Positions 56,895 through 64,000 of a DNA stretch of 64,000 nt are shown here, one piece after another. The number at the start of each line of letters is the position of its first letter. The first letter of the stretch is position 1. The stretch is from an uncultured Sanguibacteroides sp. Lineage in GTDB: Bacteria > Bacteroidota > Bacteroidia > Bacteroidales > Marinifilaceae. The notes beneath the pieces were generated by a model. That model saw only the letters and a list, made by a program, of their open reading frames with translations. It was not told where the DNA came from and did no database searches. The position numbers and the translations under genes were made by a program. Location of the stretch: the NCBI RefSeq assembly GCF_900543425.1, contig NZ_UQRQ01000013.1, forward strand, positions 20,386 to 84,385, given 5' to 3'.

Positions 56895-56921
56895 GTTTTA
56901 ATTCGCAGTGTTTTATTGCTA

Positions 56922-57320
56922 CTACCATTTATCTTTAAATATTACAACATCGGAAACTTCCGACGGTGCACTTTCTCCAGCCTCATTTACAGCTTTAACA
57001 CGAAAATCTGCCTTAGTCCCCTCAACCATATTTTGAACAGTATACTGGAGCACCCTAGATGTCCCAAGGAGCCTCCACCGCCCCATTCCCCACGCACCGT
57101 CTCTACACTCAATAAGATAATTTATCACCCGTGATCCTCCATCATGCATGGGTGCTTCAAACTCAAATTTACATCCATCAATCCATACATCCATGAACAT
57201 GGGCTTCCCCGGACGACTAGGAACATCAATCCTTGCACTAGCAAATACAATTGTCGCAAGAGTTAAGCTCAAACAGATAAATAATAATGATTTAGAAACG
57301 TTTCTTCTAATATTTTTCAT
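56922..57320 (-). CDS. small secreted single-FN3 protein, copy a
   Basis: Secreted protein of 132 residues: signal peptide (MKNIRRNVSKSLLFICLSLTLATIVFA) and one fibronectin type III domain (about residues 34-125). The domain has the titin-like features SRPGKPMFMDV, a Cys-containing B strand, HDGGS, NYLIECRDG, and FRVKAVNEAGESAPSEVSD. No other domain, anchor or enzyme motif is present, so it is probably released into the periplasm or outside as a binding protein. Relative to copies b and c, the residue after the first DGGS motif differs (DGGSRVINY) and its promoter region is degenerate. It is convergent with locus C. Confidence 0.85.
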   Translation of the reverse strand: MKNIRRNVSKSLLFICLSLTLATIVFASARIDVPSRPGKPMFMDVWIDGCKFEFEAPMHDGGSRVINYLIECRDGAWGMGRWRLLGTSRVLQYTVQNMVEGTKADFRVKAVNEAGESAPSEVSDVVIFKDKW

Positions 57321-57424
57321 AGTTTATTTAATTTAAGTGTTATATTTTTTAATATATCATCAACATAATTAATTCATTTATATTTACAATTAATTATCTT
57401 TATTTTTTATAATAAATAATACTT

Positions 57425-57547
57425 ATGAAGAAAAATGACTCATTTTATATTGCTTTTAATTTCTTTTTTTTAGTTGTGTTTATCAAAATCCTCACTCCTT
57501 GTCTTTTTAAACGCAAACAATTGCTTCGCAGGAGCAAGAACAATTAA
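57425..57547 (+). pseudogene. N-terminal remnant of the BF3164-like lipoprotein gene (unit a)
   Basis: An open frame of 40 residues begins MKKNDSFYIAFNFFFLVVFI at the position where, beside copy b, the intact lipoprotein starts (MKKVTQFLALFIGISFF). Flanking DNA also matches that copy: the sequence before both ATGs is nearly the same AT-rich spacer. After the hydrophobic start it stops, so only the signal region survives. Confidence 0.6.
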
Positions 57548-57779
57548 ACAACTGAATGACCACCTATTTGAACATCGATAAGGTTGGATATTTTAATTTA
57601 TATTCCACCCAAAAAAATTGAATGATGATTTGACAATAGCTAAAACACACTTTCGTGCCACTAAAAGACAATAACAAAGCATACGTTCTTTCATAAGATT
57701 TACCTTTTACAAAAGAAATCCCAAATACTCCATATCATGACTATCTGGGATTTTTTTATTCCGCAGTATTTTATTGCAA
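57548..57779. other. degraded spacer between FN3 units a and b
   Basis: No gene is visible. The end of the region carries the copy b terminator (57716-57753) and sequence resembling the corresponding spacers before copies a and c (TTACCTTTTACAA is shared with 56841-56853). Confidence 0.5.
57716..57753. terminator. bidirectional terminator of FN3 unit b
   Basis: AAATCCCA (57716-57723) pairs with TGGGATTT (57746-57753), followed by further T residues. It is the counterpart of 56858-56894. Confidence 0.7.
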
Positions 57780-58184
57780 TTAGAACGGATCTTCAAATTT
57801 TACAATATTAGATTCCTTTGATGCGGGACCTTTTCCTGCTTCATTTACAGCAAAAACGCGAAATGACGCCGAAGATCCTTCCTTCATATCAGAGATGGTA
57901 AATTCAAGATCCCGAGTTGCCCCTTTGTCTACCCATCTATCCCACCCCCATGAATCATTCTTACCCTCAATAAGATATAACAATATCGGCGCTCCTCCAT
58001 CATGGATAGGCTTATCGTATCTTATGTGACATCCATCCTTCCACACATCAACAAACTGAGGCTTTCCCGGAGCACTAGGAGGATCAAAAGGATTCCTTGT
58101 ACTAGCAAAAGCGATTGTCGCAAGGGTTAAACCCAAACAAACAAATAATAATGACTTAAAAACATTTTTTCTAATCTTTTTCAT
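57780..58184 (-). CDS. small secreted single-FN3 protein, copy b
   Basis: Secreted protein of 134 residues with signal peptide (MKKIRKNVFKSLLFVCLGLTLATIAFA) and one FN3 domain (NPFDPPSAPGKPQFVDVW, HDGGAPILLYLIEGK, FRVFAVNEAGKGPASKES). I use the ATG at 58184 because copies a and c start at the same place; an ATG at 58196 adds four residues. It is divergent from the intact BF3164-like lipoprotein, whose promoter overlaps its own, so the two genes are probably expressed together or compete. Confidence 0.85.
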   Translation of the reverse strand: MKKIRKNVFKSLLFVCLGLTLATIAFASTRNPFDPPSAPGKPQFVDVWKDGCHIRYDKPIHDGGAPILLYLIEGKNDSWGWDRWVDKGATRDLEFTISDMKEGSSASFRVFAVNEAGKGPASKESNIVKFEDPF

Positions 58185-58227
58185 AGTTTGTTCCATTTAA
58201 ATGTTGATAATTTAAACATATCACCAA

Positions 58228-58257
58228 CAAAATTAATTATTTTATCTACATTTGCAA
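58228..58257 (-). promoter_or_regulatory. promoter of FN3 copy b
   Basis: On the minus strand TTG (58257-58255), a 19-base spacer and TAATTTTG (58235-58228) fit the Bacteroidota consensus. Its -33 element overlaps the -7 box of the opposite gene. Confidence 0.55.
58247..58254 (+). promoter_or_regulatory. -7 box of the BF3164-like lipoprotein gene
   Basis: TACATTTG matches TAnnTTTG fully, 37 bases before the ATG. A -33 element is not obvious. Confidence 0.5.
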
Positions 58258-58291
58258 TTATTTATTATTATTTTTTAAAAACATAATACTA

Positions 58292-59407
58292 ATGAAGAAA
58301 GTAACTCAATTTTTAGCACTTTTCATTGGCATCTCTTTTTTCAACTGTAACAACATGATGAAGAAAACGACAAGCCCTGTTTCAAATTTAGATGCGGATT
58401 TTCCCGTTAGCGAAAAATTGGAATTTAAGCTTTTTAAAAAATATGACATTCTTGAAAAAGGCAGTTGCGTGATTGATGACTCCATACTATGGCATTTCGA
58501 AAGAGGGGAACATGATTTCGGATCCTGTTACAACCTAAATACAGGAGAGAAATTATCTATAATTATACCGAGAGGAAAAGCGACCCATGAATTAATTGAA
58601 TTAAGAGCATTTGAAATGATCGGTGATTCCGTTCAACTTTATACAAGTCAAGACACGATAAAAACTTTTGCCAAAAAAGACATAATAGATGATACACCCA
58701 TGGAAGAAAGAAAATTTTCCGTGACAACTAACCCCGATAGTATTTTTGTATCTCAAATGATTAAGCTTCCCAATAGTTCCGTTCTCGCAACAATACGTCC
58801 CACCTTATTCGAAGTCGAAAAAGGAATAAGAAACAAAATCAATAAAAAATCGGTTGTCCTATTTAATAATAATGAAGCAAAATCTTACGAAACAATAAAA
58901 TACGACAGTTTTGATGTCAGGAAAGCGAAAAATAGAGAATTAGCCGCAAATGATCTGATAAAATGGGCTTACGCCCAAGGCTTTATTGAGATAAAAAACA
59001 ATGATACGGCTGTTTTTTCCGTAAACGATCAATTTATATTATACACATTTGACATTAACAGCGGAAATGTAATAAACGAAAAAAGATACACGAGGATTCA
59101 GCGCAACGGAGAGGAAATGTCGTTTATTACAACAAACGATAGATATCAGAGTATCGGTTTGATAAAATCGAACGATACATATATTTTGTGCGGGGTTGAT
59201 GGCTATTTCAGTGAAGAAGATAAAAAAACAAGACGACGGAAAAAGGCAATATTTGTGTTTGACTGGAATTTAAACCCGATCAAAAAGTTTGATTTGCCAG
59301 ATAGAAAAAAAGGCTATTACACGATATCAAATAATTGCAGCTCGGTGTATTTCTGTGAATATAACGAGGACGGGCTCATGCTGTATAAAGCAGATTTAAC
59401 TATTTAA
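58292..59407 (+). CDS. BF3164-like lipoprotein (six-bladed propeller type)
   Basis: Lipoprotein of 371 residues with signal MKKVTQFLALFIGISFFNC (lipobox FFNC). The body is beta-rich with repeated Trp/Phe-containing strands (SCVIDDSILWHFERGEHDFGSCYNLNTGE region, and IFVFDWNLNPIKKFDL) and looks like the BF3164 group of predicted TolB-like six-bladed propellers. No catalytic motif is visible. It is the only intact copy here: an N-terminal remnant lies at 57425-57547 and C-terminal remnants at 59446-59600 and 63166-63380. Divergent from FN3 copy b. Confidence 0.75.
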   Translation: MKKVTQFLALFIGISFFNCNNMMKKTTSPVSNLDADFPVSEKLEFKLFKKYDILEKGSCVIDDSILWHFERGEHDFGSCYNLNTGEKLSIIIPRGKATHELIELRAFEMIGDSVQLYTSQDTIKTFAKKDIIDDTPMEERKFSVTTNPDSIFVSQMIKLPNSSVLATIRPTLFEVEKGIRNKINKKSVVLFNNNEAKSYETIKYDSFDVRKAKNRELAANDLIKWAYAQGFIEIKNNDTAVFSVNDQFILYTFDINSGNVINEKRYTRIQRNGEEMSFITTNDRYQSIGLIKSNDTYILCGVDGYFSEEDKKTRRRKKAIFVFDWNLNPIKKFDLPDRKKGYYTISNNCSSVYFCEYNEDGLMLYKADLTI

Positions 59408-59445
59408 GCACAAACGAGATTACGAATGAATTGTCTCTTCGTAAA

Positions 59446-59600
59446 GATGATAAAAAACAAGACAACAAAAAAAAGCAATATTCATATTTGATTGATATTT
59501 TAAAGCCGATCAAGATTTGGTTTACCGGATAAAAAAAAGCTATTATTACATATCAAATGATGAAAATTACATGCACTTTTGCGAGTATAAAGAAAATACC
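59446..59600 (+). pseudogene. C-terminal remnant of a BF3164-like gene, just behind the intact copy
   Basis: DNA resembles the last part of the intact gene (59217-59370): GATAAAAAA..CAAGAC, GATCAA, AAAAAAAGGC-like and TATCAAA are found in the same order. Stop codons and small deletions interrupt the frame. Together with the copy at 63166-63380 it brackets the ABC/M1-like gene. Confidence 0.6.
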
Positions 59601-59624
59601 ACCGTCTCAGTCGCGTGATTTTGT

Positions 59625-59673
59625 TCATGAAGTAAACCCTAAAAGTGTTTGACTTTTAGGGTTTACTTCATGA
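59625..59673. repeat. perfect 22-bp inverted repeat
   Basis: 59625-59646 and 59652-59673 are exact reverse complements with a 5-base loop (GTTTG). It lies 16 bases after the stop of the ABC/M1-like gene on the minus strand. There is no T-run, so it is either an unusual terminator or the end of a small repeat element. Confidence 0.85.
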
Positions 59674-59689
59674 TATTAGGTCCTCATAA

Positions 59690-62600
59690 TTATTTAATTT
59701 TTACCCATTTGACGGCATCGGCGACCACCAATTGAAAATGCTTAAATACTTTATCCTGAATGGGTGCACCCCGGTCGTCCAACACGACACGGGATTCTCC
59801 TTTCGATAGAGTGAATGTGCCTAACGATACCCAGGCTTCTTCTGCCGGCAAGGTGGATGTAACCCCTATCCAAGGTGAAGCTCCTTCTTGATTTTCCAGG
59901 ATGATTTCCTCTTTTCCTTCTGAAGTATAAACGGTATAATAGTTTTTCATCCCCGGGTGATCGGTTGCAAAAAACTCCCCGTCACAAGCTACAACGATAC
60001 GAGGTCTATAGATAAATATCTCGTACTTTCCCGCTTCCGGAATGTCTGCTATCCATTCGGCCTTGAATTTTCCCGTACCGGATTTTTTGGTGAAAGCGCT
60101 ACGGATATGATCACCGTAAAATTCCTTTAATAAAGAAGGACTCCATGCGTTAGCTTTAGTATTTTCTATAAAAATGTATTCCTGATCGTCCTCTTTTTTG
60201 ACCAGATCGGTCAATCGTTTTCGATTGTTTGCCGAATCGATCAACTGGAAGTTCTCGTCCTCGTTGTCAACGATGATCTCTCCCGGGGGATAGAATTGAG
60301 TTTTCTCTATCAGGGTGATTCCTTCTTTGGGTAGGGGTCCCGATAAAGGACATTCTTTGGAATCGAATGAAATGTTTTCCGGTAAATTGCCCGAAAAATT
60401 AGTGGTCAGCTGGAGTTCTTTTTCTATGTCTTCATGAACGATAATTCGTTTACACTCCCCGGGTTTGATCAGGTAACTTCGGTAATTTTCGATTGATTGG
60501 CCTCCGATTTGATACGGACCATACGTAACGACAGAAATAATGCCGTCCGTTTCGCTGAAATTGCCTACCTTAAAATCGATAATTTGCCTCTCTTCTGTTG
60601 TTTTACGGGATAGATCTTTTATCGATAACAACGGAATCTGGCGACTCGTGTACCAATCGTCCATGTAAGCTTTGATGTTCTGCCCGAAACGCTGTTCGAA
60701 TTCTCCGATAAACGAATCGAAGTTAATTTCCTGGAAACGGGTACGTTCATTAAATTCCCGCATGAACCGGCTTAGGGAGTCCCAGGTAGTAATCGTTGTC
60801 AGATAACCTAATAAATGAGAAACTTTCAGATGAATGGCAGTATTTTGTTCCCTGTTATATCCTTCCGCGATAATTCCTTTTAATCCTTTTTCTGCAAAAT
60901 GATTTAACATTTTCGGGCTCACTCTATCTCTGGATTCTTTCAGGTTTATCATCTGTTTGAATATTAATTCTATACCCTGATACGTGTCAGACATGATGCT
61001 ACTATTGTAACCCGAGAAGATGTGGCCTATACTCATCTGGTCAAAGTAGAAGGGAATCTTATAGTTCAGCATAAAGTCCTGAACACTCTCGTCACGGCTA
61101 GGGTCACCCGAAAAAGTACCGGGATGTGTAGATTCCAATTCACATAATCGTTCCCCAAAAAACAATATTTCAGGTTGAGTATTATCGCTAAACGAAGCAG
61201 TACTTAGAAAGGATAAAGATGAAGGTATCTCGATGAGCTTTAAATATTGAAAGGGATAAAGATTGGGTTTACCGTGCTCGATTTTATTTTTACATTGATT
61301 AAATATTTCCGTTAACTTCTTTTCCCGGTCCGGGTTATCTTTTTTCAGGGCTTCCCATTCATCGAAATATTTCAGGTAAAAATCATTTCCCGGGTAAGTA
61401 TAAAACTCGACAGTAAGAGAATCGACGGTAATCGCCCTTTTCTTGTAATTCCCGATACAAAGGCTTACCCCGGTCAGGTTTTGTAAATTATGGAACGTAA
61501 CCTTATCCCCTTCTCTCGCAGGTTCTCCTTGCGATAAAACGGTCATTTCACCCGGGTTTGTAACGTGCAGGGTATAATCCGTGAAATTGATCTCCTTGGA
61601 TGCCTGCAACTCGACCGGAGCAACCGCTGTCGGGTACCACATCACTTGTGGTATAAGTAAAGTGTATTTATTCGAGACAAAAGCCGTGCGTTTGCCATAA
61701 TTTTCTCTGGGAGAAGCCCAAGTAAGGGGAGAAAAGAACTTGTTATCAGGGATATTCACCTGGTAAATATCCTCGTCGATATTTCCCTCGTATTTTGTTT
61801 CTATTTCGATATTTTCACCGGGAGCCAAGGGACGTTCAATGACAATTACCTGATGATCCCTGTGAAAAGAAAGATTTTGCCCGCCGGATTCAATCTTGTT
61901 GATTTTTAAACCCGGGTTTAAAAAGAGCAGAAGCTGATCTATTGTTACTTTTTTCTGGTTTTGGACCTTCATCCGGCTTGTTGCCGAGAATTTATTTCCC
62001 TTGGATTGGTATGTAATATCGTGAGTGAGTACTCGTGCCTTGGGGTATTCATCGTATTTTACAAAAACCGCACGGTATTCGATTCTATTTTTTAAGCGGG
62101 TTTGATATTTTTCAACATAGATGTATCCGAGACCTATGGCAAGTACCAAACACAGGGAGGCGGGAACGATTAAATAGCGTCTCCGGCCGGGGACACCGGG
62201 ATACCTCTTCATGAGCAAAATGCCAAAATAGAGAAAACTTACTCCTAATAGCAAGAAAACGCCCCGATGGAGCAGATAATACGCGAGATGCACGTGTCCG
62301 ACCATGCTGGAAAAAGAGTTCGGAAGCGAATACCCCCGGAAATCTAATATCCCGTGAAGAGGTGTTTCCAAGTAAGCGTACGCAAAATAGAGAAAGGCTA
62401 CCAGAATAACCCAACTGACAAAAGAGTGCCTGACCAGCTTGTTTACCAGCAAGGACAACCCGGTGATAAAAACAAGCGTGGGTAACGTGTGCGTGAGAAG
62501 ATAGAAAAGATTTACCCACAAGTTAACCGGAGAATTCGGAACGAATATATTGATTAACATGGAGATAATCATGAAGACGACATTGATTACCAGAAACGGG

Positions 62601-62935
62601 AGAAGAACACCTAAAAATTCTCCGAGGAAAGATTGGCCGTTACTGATAGGTCGTGCGGAAAGCACCTCCCGGGTTTCGGCTTTTTTCCGCTTTCTCTGGA
62701 TATCACAGGTAATAAAGATAATAATTACCGATTGAAACAAGTTCAAAAAGTAAATCCCACTTAAAGGCATGGAAGATACGAACACGACGTCATGCCACAA
62801 ACCCTCATAAATACTCAACGGGAAGATAATACCTAATATACATAATACTCCGAAGATAAAAAGGTAAAACAACCAGTTTCTTTTTACCAGCTTGCTCTCG
62901 TAAGATATAGCGGTTTTTAGATTTGTCATTTCCAT
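59690..62935 (-). CDS. ABC-2-type permease / M1-peptidase-like / golvesin-like fusion protein, catalytic motifs absent
   Basis: Membrane protein of 1081 residues. The first part (to about residue 290) holds several transmembrane helices of an ABC-2-type permease (NWLFYLFIFGVLCILGIIFPL and others), the middle resembles M1 aminopeptidases, and the last 180 residues match a golvesin C-terminal-like domain (AWSPSLLKEFYGDHIRSAFT, then KFKAEWIADIPEAGKYEIFI). At the site expected for HExxH I see SIGHIFSGYNSS (His638), and no GxMEN motif is present. The ATG at 62935 is chosen because the upstream TTG (62980) lies in the promoter. No ATPase or regulator gene is adjacent, unlike the usual operon. Confidence 0.8.
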   Translation of the reverse strand: MEMTNLKTAISYESKLVKRNWLFYLFIFGVLCILGIIFPLSIYEGLWHDVVFVSSMPLSGIYFLNLFQSVIIIFITCDIQRKRKKAETREVLSARPISNGQSFLGEFLGVLLPFLVINVVFMIISMLINIFVPNSPVNLWVNLFYLLTHTLPTLVFITGLSLLVNKLVRHSFVSWVILVAFLYFAYAYLETPLHGILDFRGYSLPNSFSSMVGHVHLAYYLLHRGVFLLLGVSFLYFGILLMKRYPGVPGRRRYLIVPASLCLVLAIGLGYIYVEKYQTRLKNRIEYRAVFVKYDEYPKARVLTHDITYQSKGNKFSATSRMKVQNQKKVTIDQLLLFLNPGLKINKIESGGQNLSFHRDHQVIVIERPLAPGENIEIETKYEGNIDEDIYQVNIPDNKFFSPLTWASPRENYGKRTAFVSNKYTLLIPQVMWYPTAVAPVELQASKEINFTDYTLHVTNPGEMTVLSQGEPAREGDKVTFHNLQNLTGVSLCIGNYKKRAITVDSLTVEFYTYPGNDFYLKYFDEWEALKKDNPDREKKLTEIFNQCKNKIEHGKPNLYPFQYLKLIEIPSSLSFLSTASFSDNTQPEILFFGERLCELESTHPGTFSGDPSRDESVQDFMLNYKIPFYFDQMSIGHIFSGYNSSIMSDTYQGIELIFKQMINLKESRDRVSPKMLNHFAEKGLKGIIAEGYNREQNTAIHLKVSHLLGYLTTITTWDSLSRFMREFNERTRFQEINFDSFIGEFEQRFGQNIKAYMDDWYTSRQIPLLSIKDLSRKTTEERQIIDFKVGNFSETDGIISVVTYGPYQIGGQSIENYRSYLIKPGECKRIIVHEDIEKELQLTTNFSGNLPENISFDSKECPLSGPLPKEGITLIEKTQFYPPGEIIVDNEDENFQLIDSANNRKRLTDLVKKEDDQEYIFIENTKANAWSPSLLKEFYGDHIRSAFTKKSGTGKFKAEWIADIPEAGKYEIFIYRPRIVVACDGEFFATDHPGMKNYYTVYTSEGKEEIILENQEGASPWIGVTSTLPAEEAWVSLGTFTLSKGESRVVLDDRGAPIQDKVFKHFQLVVADAVKWVKIK

Positions 62936-62977
62936 ATTTGCAGATTTTGTTTTTTGTGATTTATTTTTAGTACAAGA

Positions 62978-63009
62978 CAAAGATACAAATAAAAAATAGT
63001 ATTATGCAA
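62978..63009 (-). promoter_or_regulatory. promoter of the ABC/M1-like gene
   Basis: On the minus strand TTG (63009-63007), a 21-base spacer and TATCTTTG (62985-62978) match the Bacteroidota promoter; the ATG follows 42 bases later. Confidence 0.6.
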
Positions 63010-63020
63010 TACAAAGTACT
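62998..63020. promoter_or_regulatory. possible operator over the ABC/M1-like promoter
   Basis: An imperfect palindrome of AGTA/TACT ends around ATGCAATAC overlaps the -33 element. It resembles PadR-type operators that I recall upstream of similar transporter operons, but no such regulator gene is in the window. Confidence 0.3.
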
Positions 63021-63165
63021 ATTAAAAACAAAAATATTTATTGAGTATAAAAATCTAATACAAGGATACGGGGCGTCAACTCTCGGATATTTTATTTGTA
63101 TAGAATGCCTTACGAATACCATTCAATTTTATTATTTAAATAAATAATGTTTATAAATAGAACAA
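63021..63165. other. AT-rich spacer, nothing recognised
   Basis: Contains no ORF, hairpin or promoter I can support. It separates the promoter of the ABC/M1-like gene from the lipoprotein-gene remnant. Confidence 0.6.
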
Positions 63166-63380
63166 GCGACCAATGGCTATTTAAATGAAGAAGATCAAAT
63201 TCAGGACTACGAAGAGAAGCCATATTCGTGTTTGACTGGAATTTAAACCCGATCAAAAAGTTTAATTTACCGAAAAGAAAAAAAGGTTATTATAGCATAT
63301 CAAACGATGGAAACACCGTGTACTTCTGCGAGTATAACGAGGAGGGCCTCACGCTATATAAAGCAGATCTGACCATTTAG
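63166..63380 (+). pseudogene. C-terminal remnant of a BF3164-like gene (unit c side)
   Basis: From 63222 to the stop at 63378-63380 a frame of 52 residues (IFVFDWNLNPIKKFNL..YKADLTI) is nearly the same as the end of the intact lipoprotein (IFVFDWNLNPIKKFDL..YKADLTI). Upstream DNA resembles the preceding gene segment but is frameshifted. No start codon belongs to it. Confidence 0.75.
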
Positions 63381-63517
63381 GCGAAAATGAGACCGCAAAC
63401 GAATTGCTACACATTCTGAAAGAGTGACGATCCGACCTCATCTAAAGCACATTTTATTTTGTTAAAAGACAACGATAAAAATACATTTTTATAACTACAT
63501 TTTATATTATAAAAAAA

Positions 63518-63552
63518 ATCCCGAATAATCATGACATTGAATTATCCGGGAT
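63518..63552. terminator. bidirectional terminator of FN3 unit c
   Basis: ATCCCGAATAAT (63518-63529) pairs with ATTATCCGGGAT (63541-63552) with one mismatch, followed by a T-run on the plus strand and preceded by A residues. Counterpart of the hairpins of units a and b. Confidence 0.75.
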
Positions 63553-63585
63553 CTTTTTTTATTTCTTCGTATTTTATTAGAACTA

Positions 63586-63972
63586 CTATCGATCTTTTAT
63601 TGTTTCATAATCGCTAGGGTCCGAAGGCTCGCTCGGACCAGCTGCATTTACAGCTTTAACACGAAAACTATACTCATGTCCTTCTATCAAATTCACAGCA
63701 GTATATCGAAGTGTCGTAGATATTCCTTTGATCTTCCAAGAAGACCAGAATCCGTCTCTACACTCAATAATATAACCTGTTATTGGCGATCCTCCATCCT
63801 TTTTAGGCTTCGTGTATTCTATTGTACATCCATTTTTATTTTTATCAATAACCATAGGCGTTCCCGGACGCCCAGGGGGATCAAAAGGATTAGCAAATGC
63901 AATTGTAGCGACAGCCAAGCCAAAACAGACGAACAAGAATAATTTCAAAATGTTTTTTCTAATCTTTTTCAT
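63586..63972 (-). CDS. small secreted single-FN3 protein, copy c
   Basis: Secreted protein of 128 residues: signal peptide (MKKIRKNILKLFLFVCFGLAVATIAFA) and one FN3 domain (about residues 31-122). It is the most titin-like of the three: DPPGRPGTPM, KDGGSPITGYIIECRDG, NLIEGHEYSFRVKAVNAAG and PSEPSDPSD in succession. No membrane anchor. The gene upstream of it, if the cassette pattern continues, would lie beyond the right edge of the window on the plus strand. Confidence 0.85.
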   Translation of the reverse strand: MKKIRKNILKLFLFVCFGLAVATIAFANPFDPPGRPGTPMVIDKNKNGCTIEYTKPKKDGGSPITGYIIECRDGFWSSWKIKGISTTLRYTAVNLIEGHEYSFRVKAVNAAGPSEPSDPSDYETIKDR

Positions 63973-64000
63973 GATTTTATTAATTTATATATTAATAATT

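Larger units (their letters stand above)
56567..56921. other. 355-base intergenic region after locus C
   Basis: No gene. It contains the GC-rich hairpin that closes locus C (56613-56642), about 200 bases of AT-rich sequence, and the bidirectional terminator at 56858-56894. The part from about 56760 resembles the sequences at 57640-57715 and 63440-63515 before the other two FN3 genes. Confidence 0.6.

Noticed and set aside
62936..62980. TTG start of the ABC/M1-like protein at 62980
   Set aside because: It overlaps the -7 box of the gene's own promoter, so it could not be in the message.
56567..64000. CRISPR array in the repetitive right end
   Set aside because: The repeats are whole-gene and spacer copies hundreds of bases apart, not short regular repeats with unique spacers.

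Overview
The window looks like a chromosomal segment of a gut-type Bacteroidota (order Bacteroidales). Supporting signs are three SusC/SusD loci controlled by ECF sigma/FecR pairs, many lipoproteins with SusC/D-style lipoboxes, Bacteroidota-type promoters (TTTG or TTG, 19-21 bp, TAnnTTTG), almost no Shine-Dalgarno sequences, and a VorB-type 2-oxoacid:ferredoxin oxidoreductase. The expansion of SusCD loci linked to secreted zinc proteases suggests the Odoribacteraceae (Butyricimonas/Odoribacter), but that placement is an inference.

Layout. 1-1039 (-): a GH29 alpha-L-fucosidase cut by the window edge. 1195-11899 (-): locus A, running ECF sigma, FecR, SusC, SusD, a lipoprotein and a metzincin-type zinc protease. 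12075-12148: tRNA-Asn(GTT) with its terminator. 12297-18687 (+): a TolC/MacA/MacB-like tripartite efflux system followed by a LytS-type kinase and a LytTR regulator. 18860-20436 (+): a PurM homologue and a short orphan ORF that may be the tail of a PP2C-like protein. 20483-28534 (-): an envelope gene run (Ig-like lipoprotein, DUF3108, DUF4837, NamZ-type muramidase, AsmA). 28749-31480 (-): LolC/E-like permease, TonB-like protein, ComF-like protein. 31725-35956 (+): a PLP aminotransferase and the four-gene Kor/Vor oxidoreductase, ending at a bidirectional terminator. 36048-44152 (-): locus B, with FecR, SusC, SusD, DUF4843 and PKD-like lipoprotein but no sigma gene of its own. 44544-56566 (+): locus C, a paralogue of locus A in opposite orientation with an added thioredoxin gene.

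From about 56.7 kb to the right edge the DNA is AT-rich and repetitive. Three small secreted proteins, each a signal peptide plus one fibronectin type III domain with a strikingly titin-like consensus, sit on the minus strand. The second is divergent from an intact BF3164-like (propeller-type) lipoprotein gene, and broken pieces of that lipoprotein gene lie beside the other copies. I read this as a divergent two-gene cassette repeated at least three times and partly decayed. Embedded in it is a large fusion protein (ABC-2-type permease, M1-peptidase-like domain, golvesin-like domain) in which I cannot find the catalytic M1 motifs and which has no ATPase partner nearby.

How the genes may work together. 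Loci A and C look like outer-membrane uptake systems for a peptide-like or proteinaceous ligand. The SusCD pair imports, the metzincin cleaves, and the small lipoprotein looks like a SusCD-associated metallohydrolase that has lost its HExxH. The STN domain of SusC would signal ligand through FecR to the ECF sigma factor. The ligand is not known from sequence. The best candidates for undescribed biology are the FN3/propeller cassette array and the two catalytically dead peptidase-like families.
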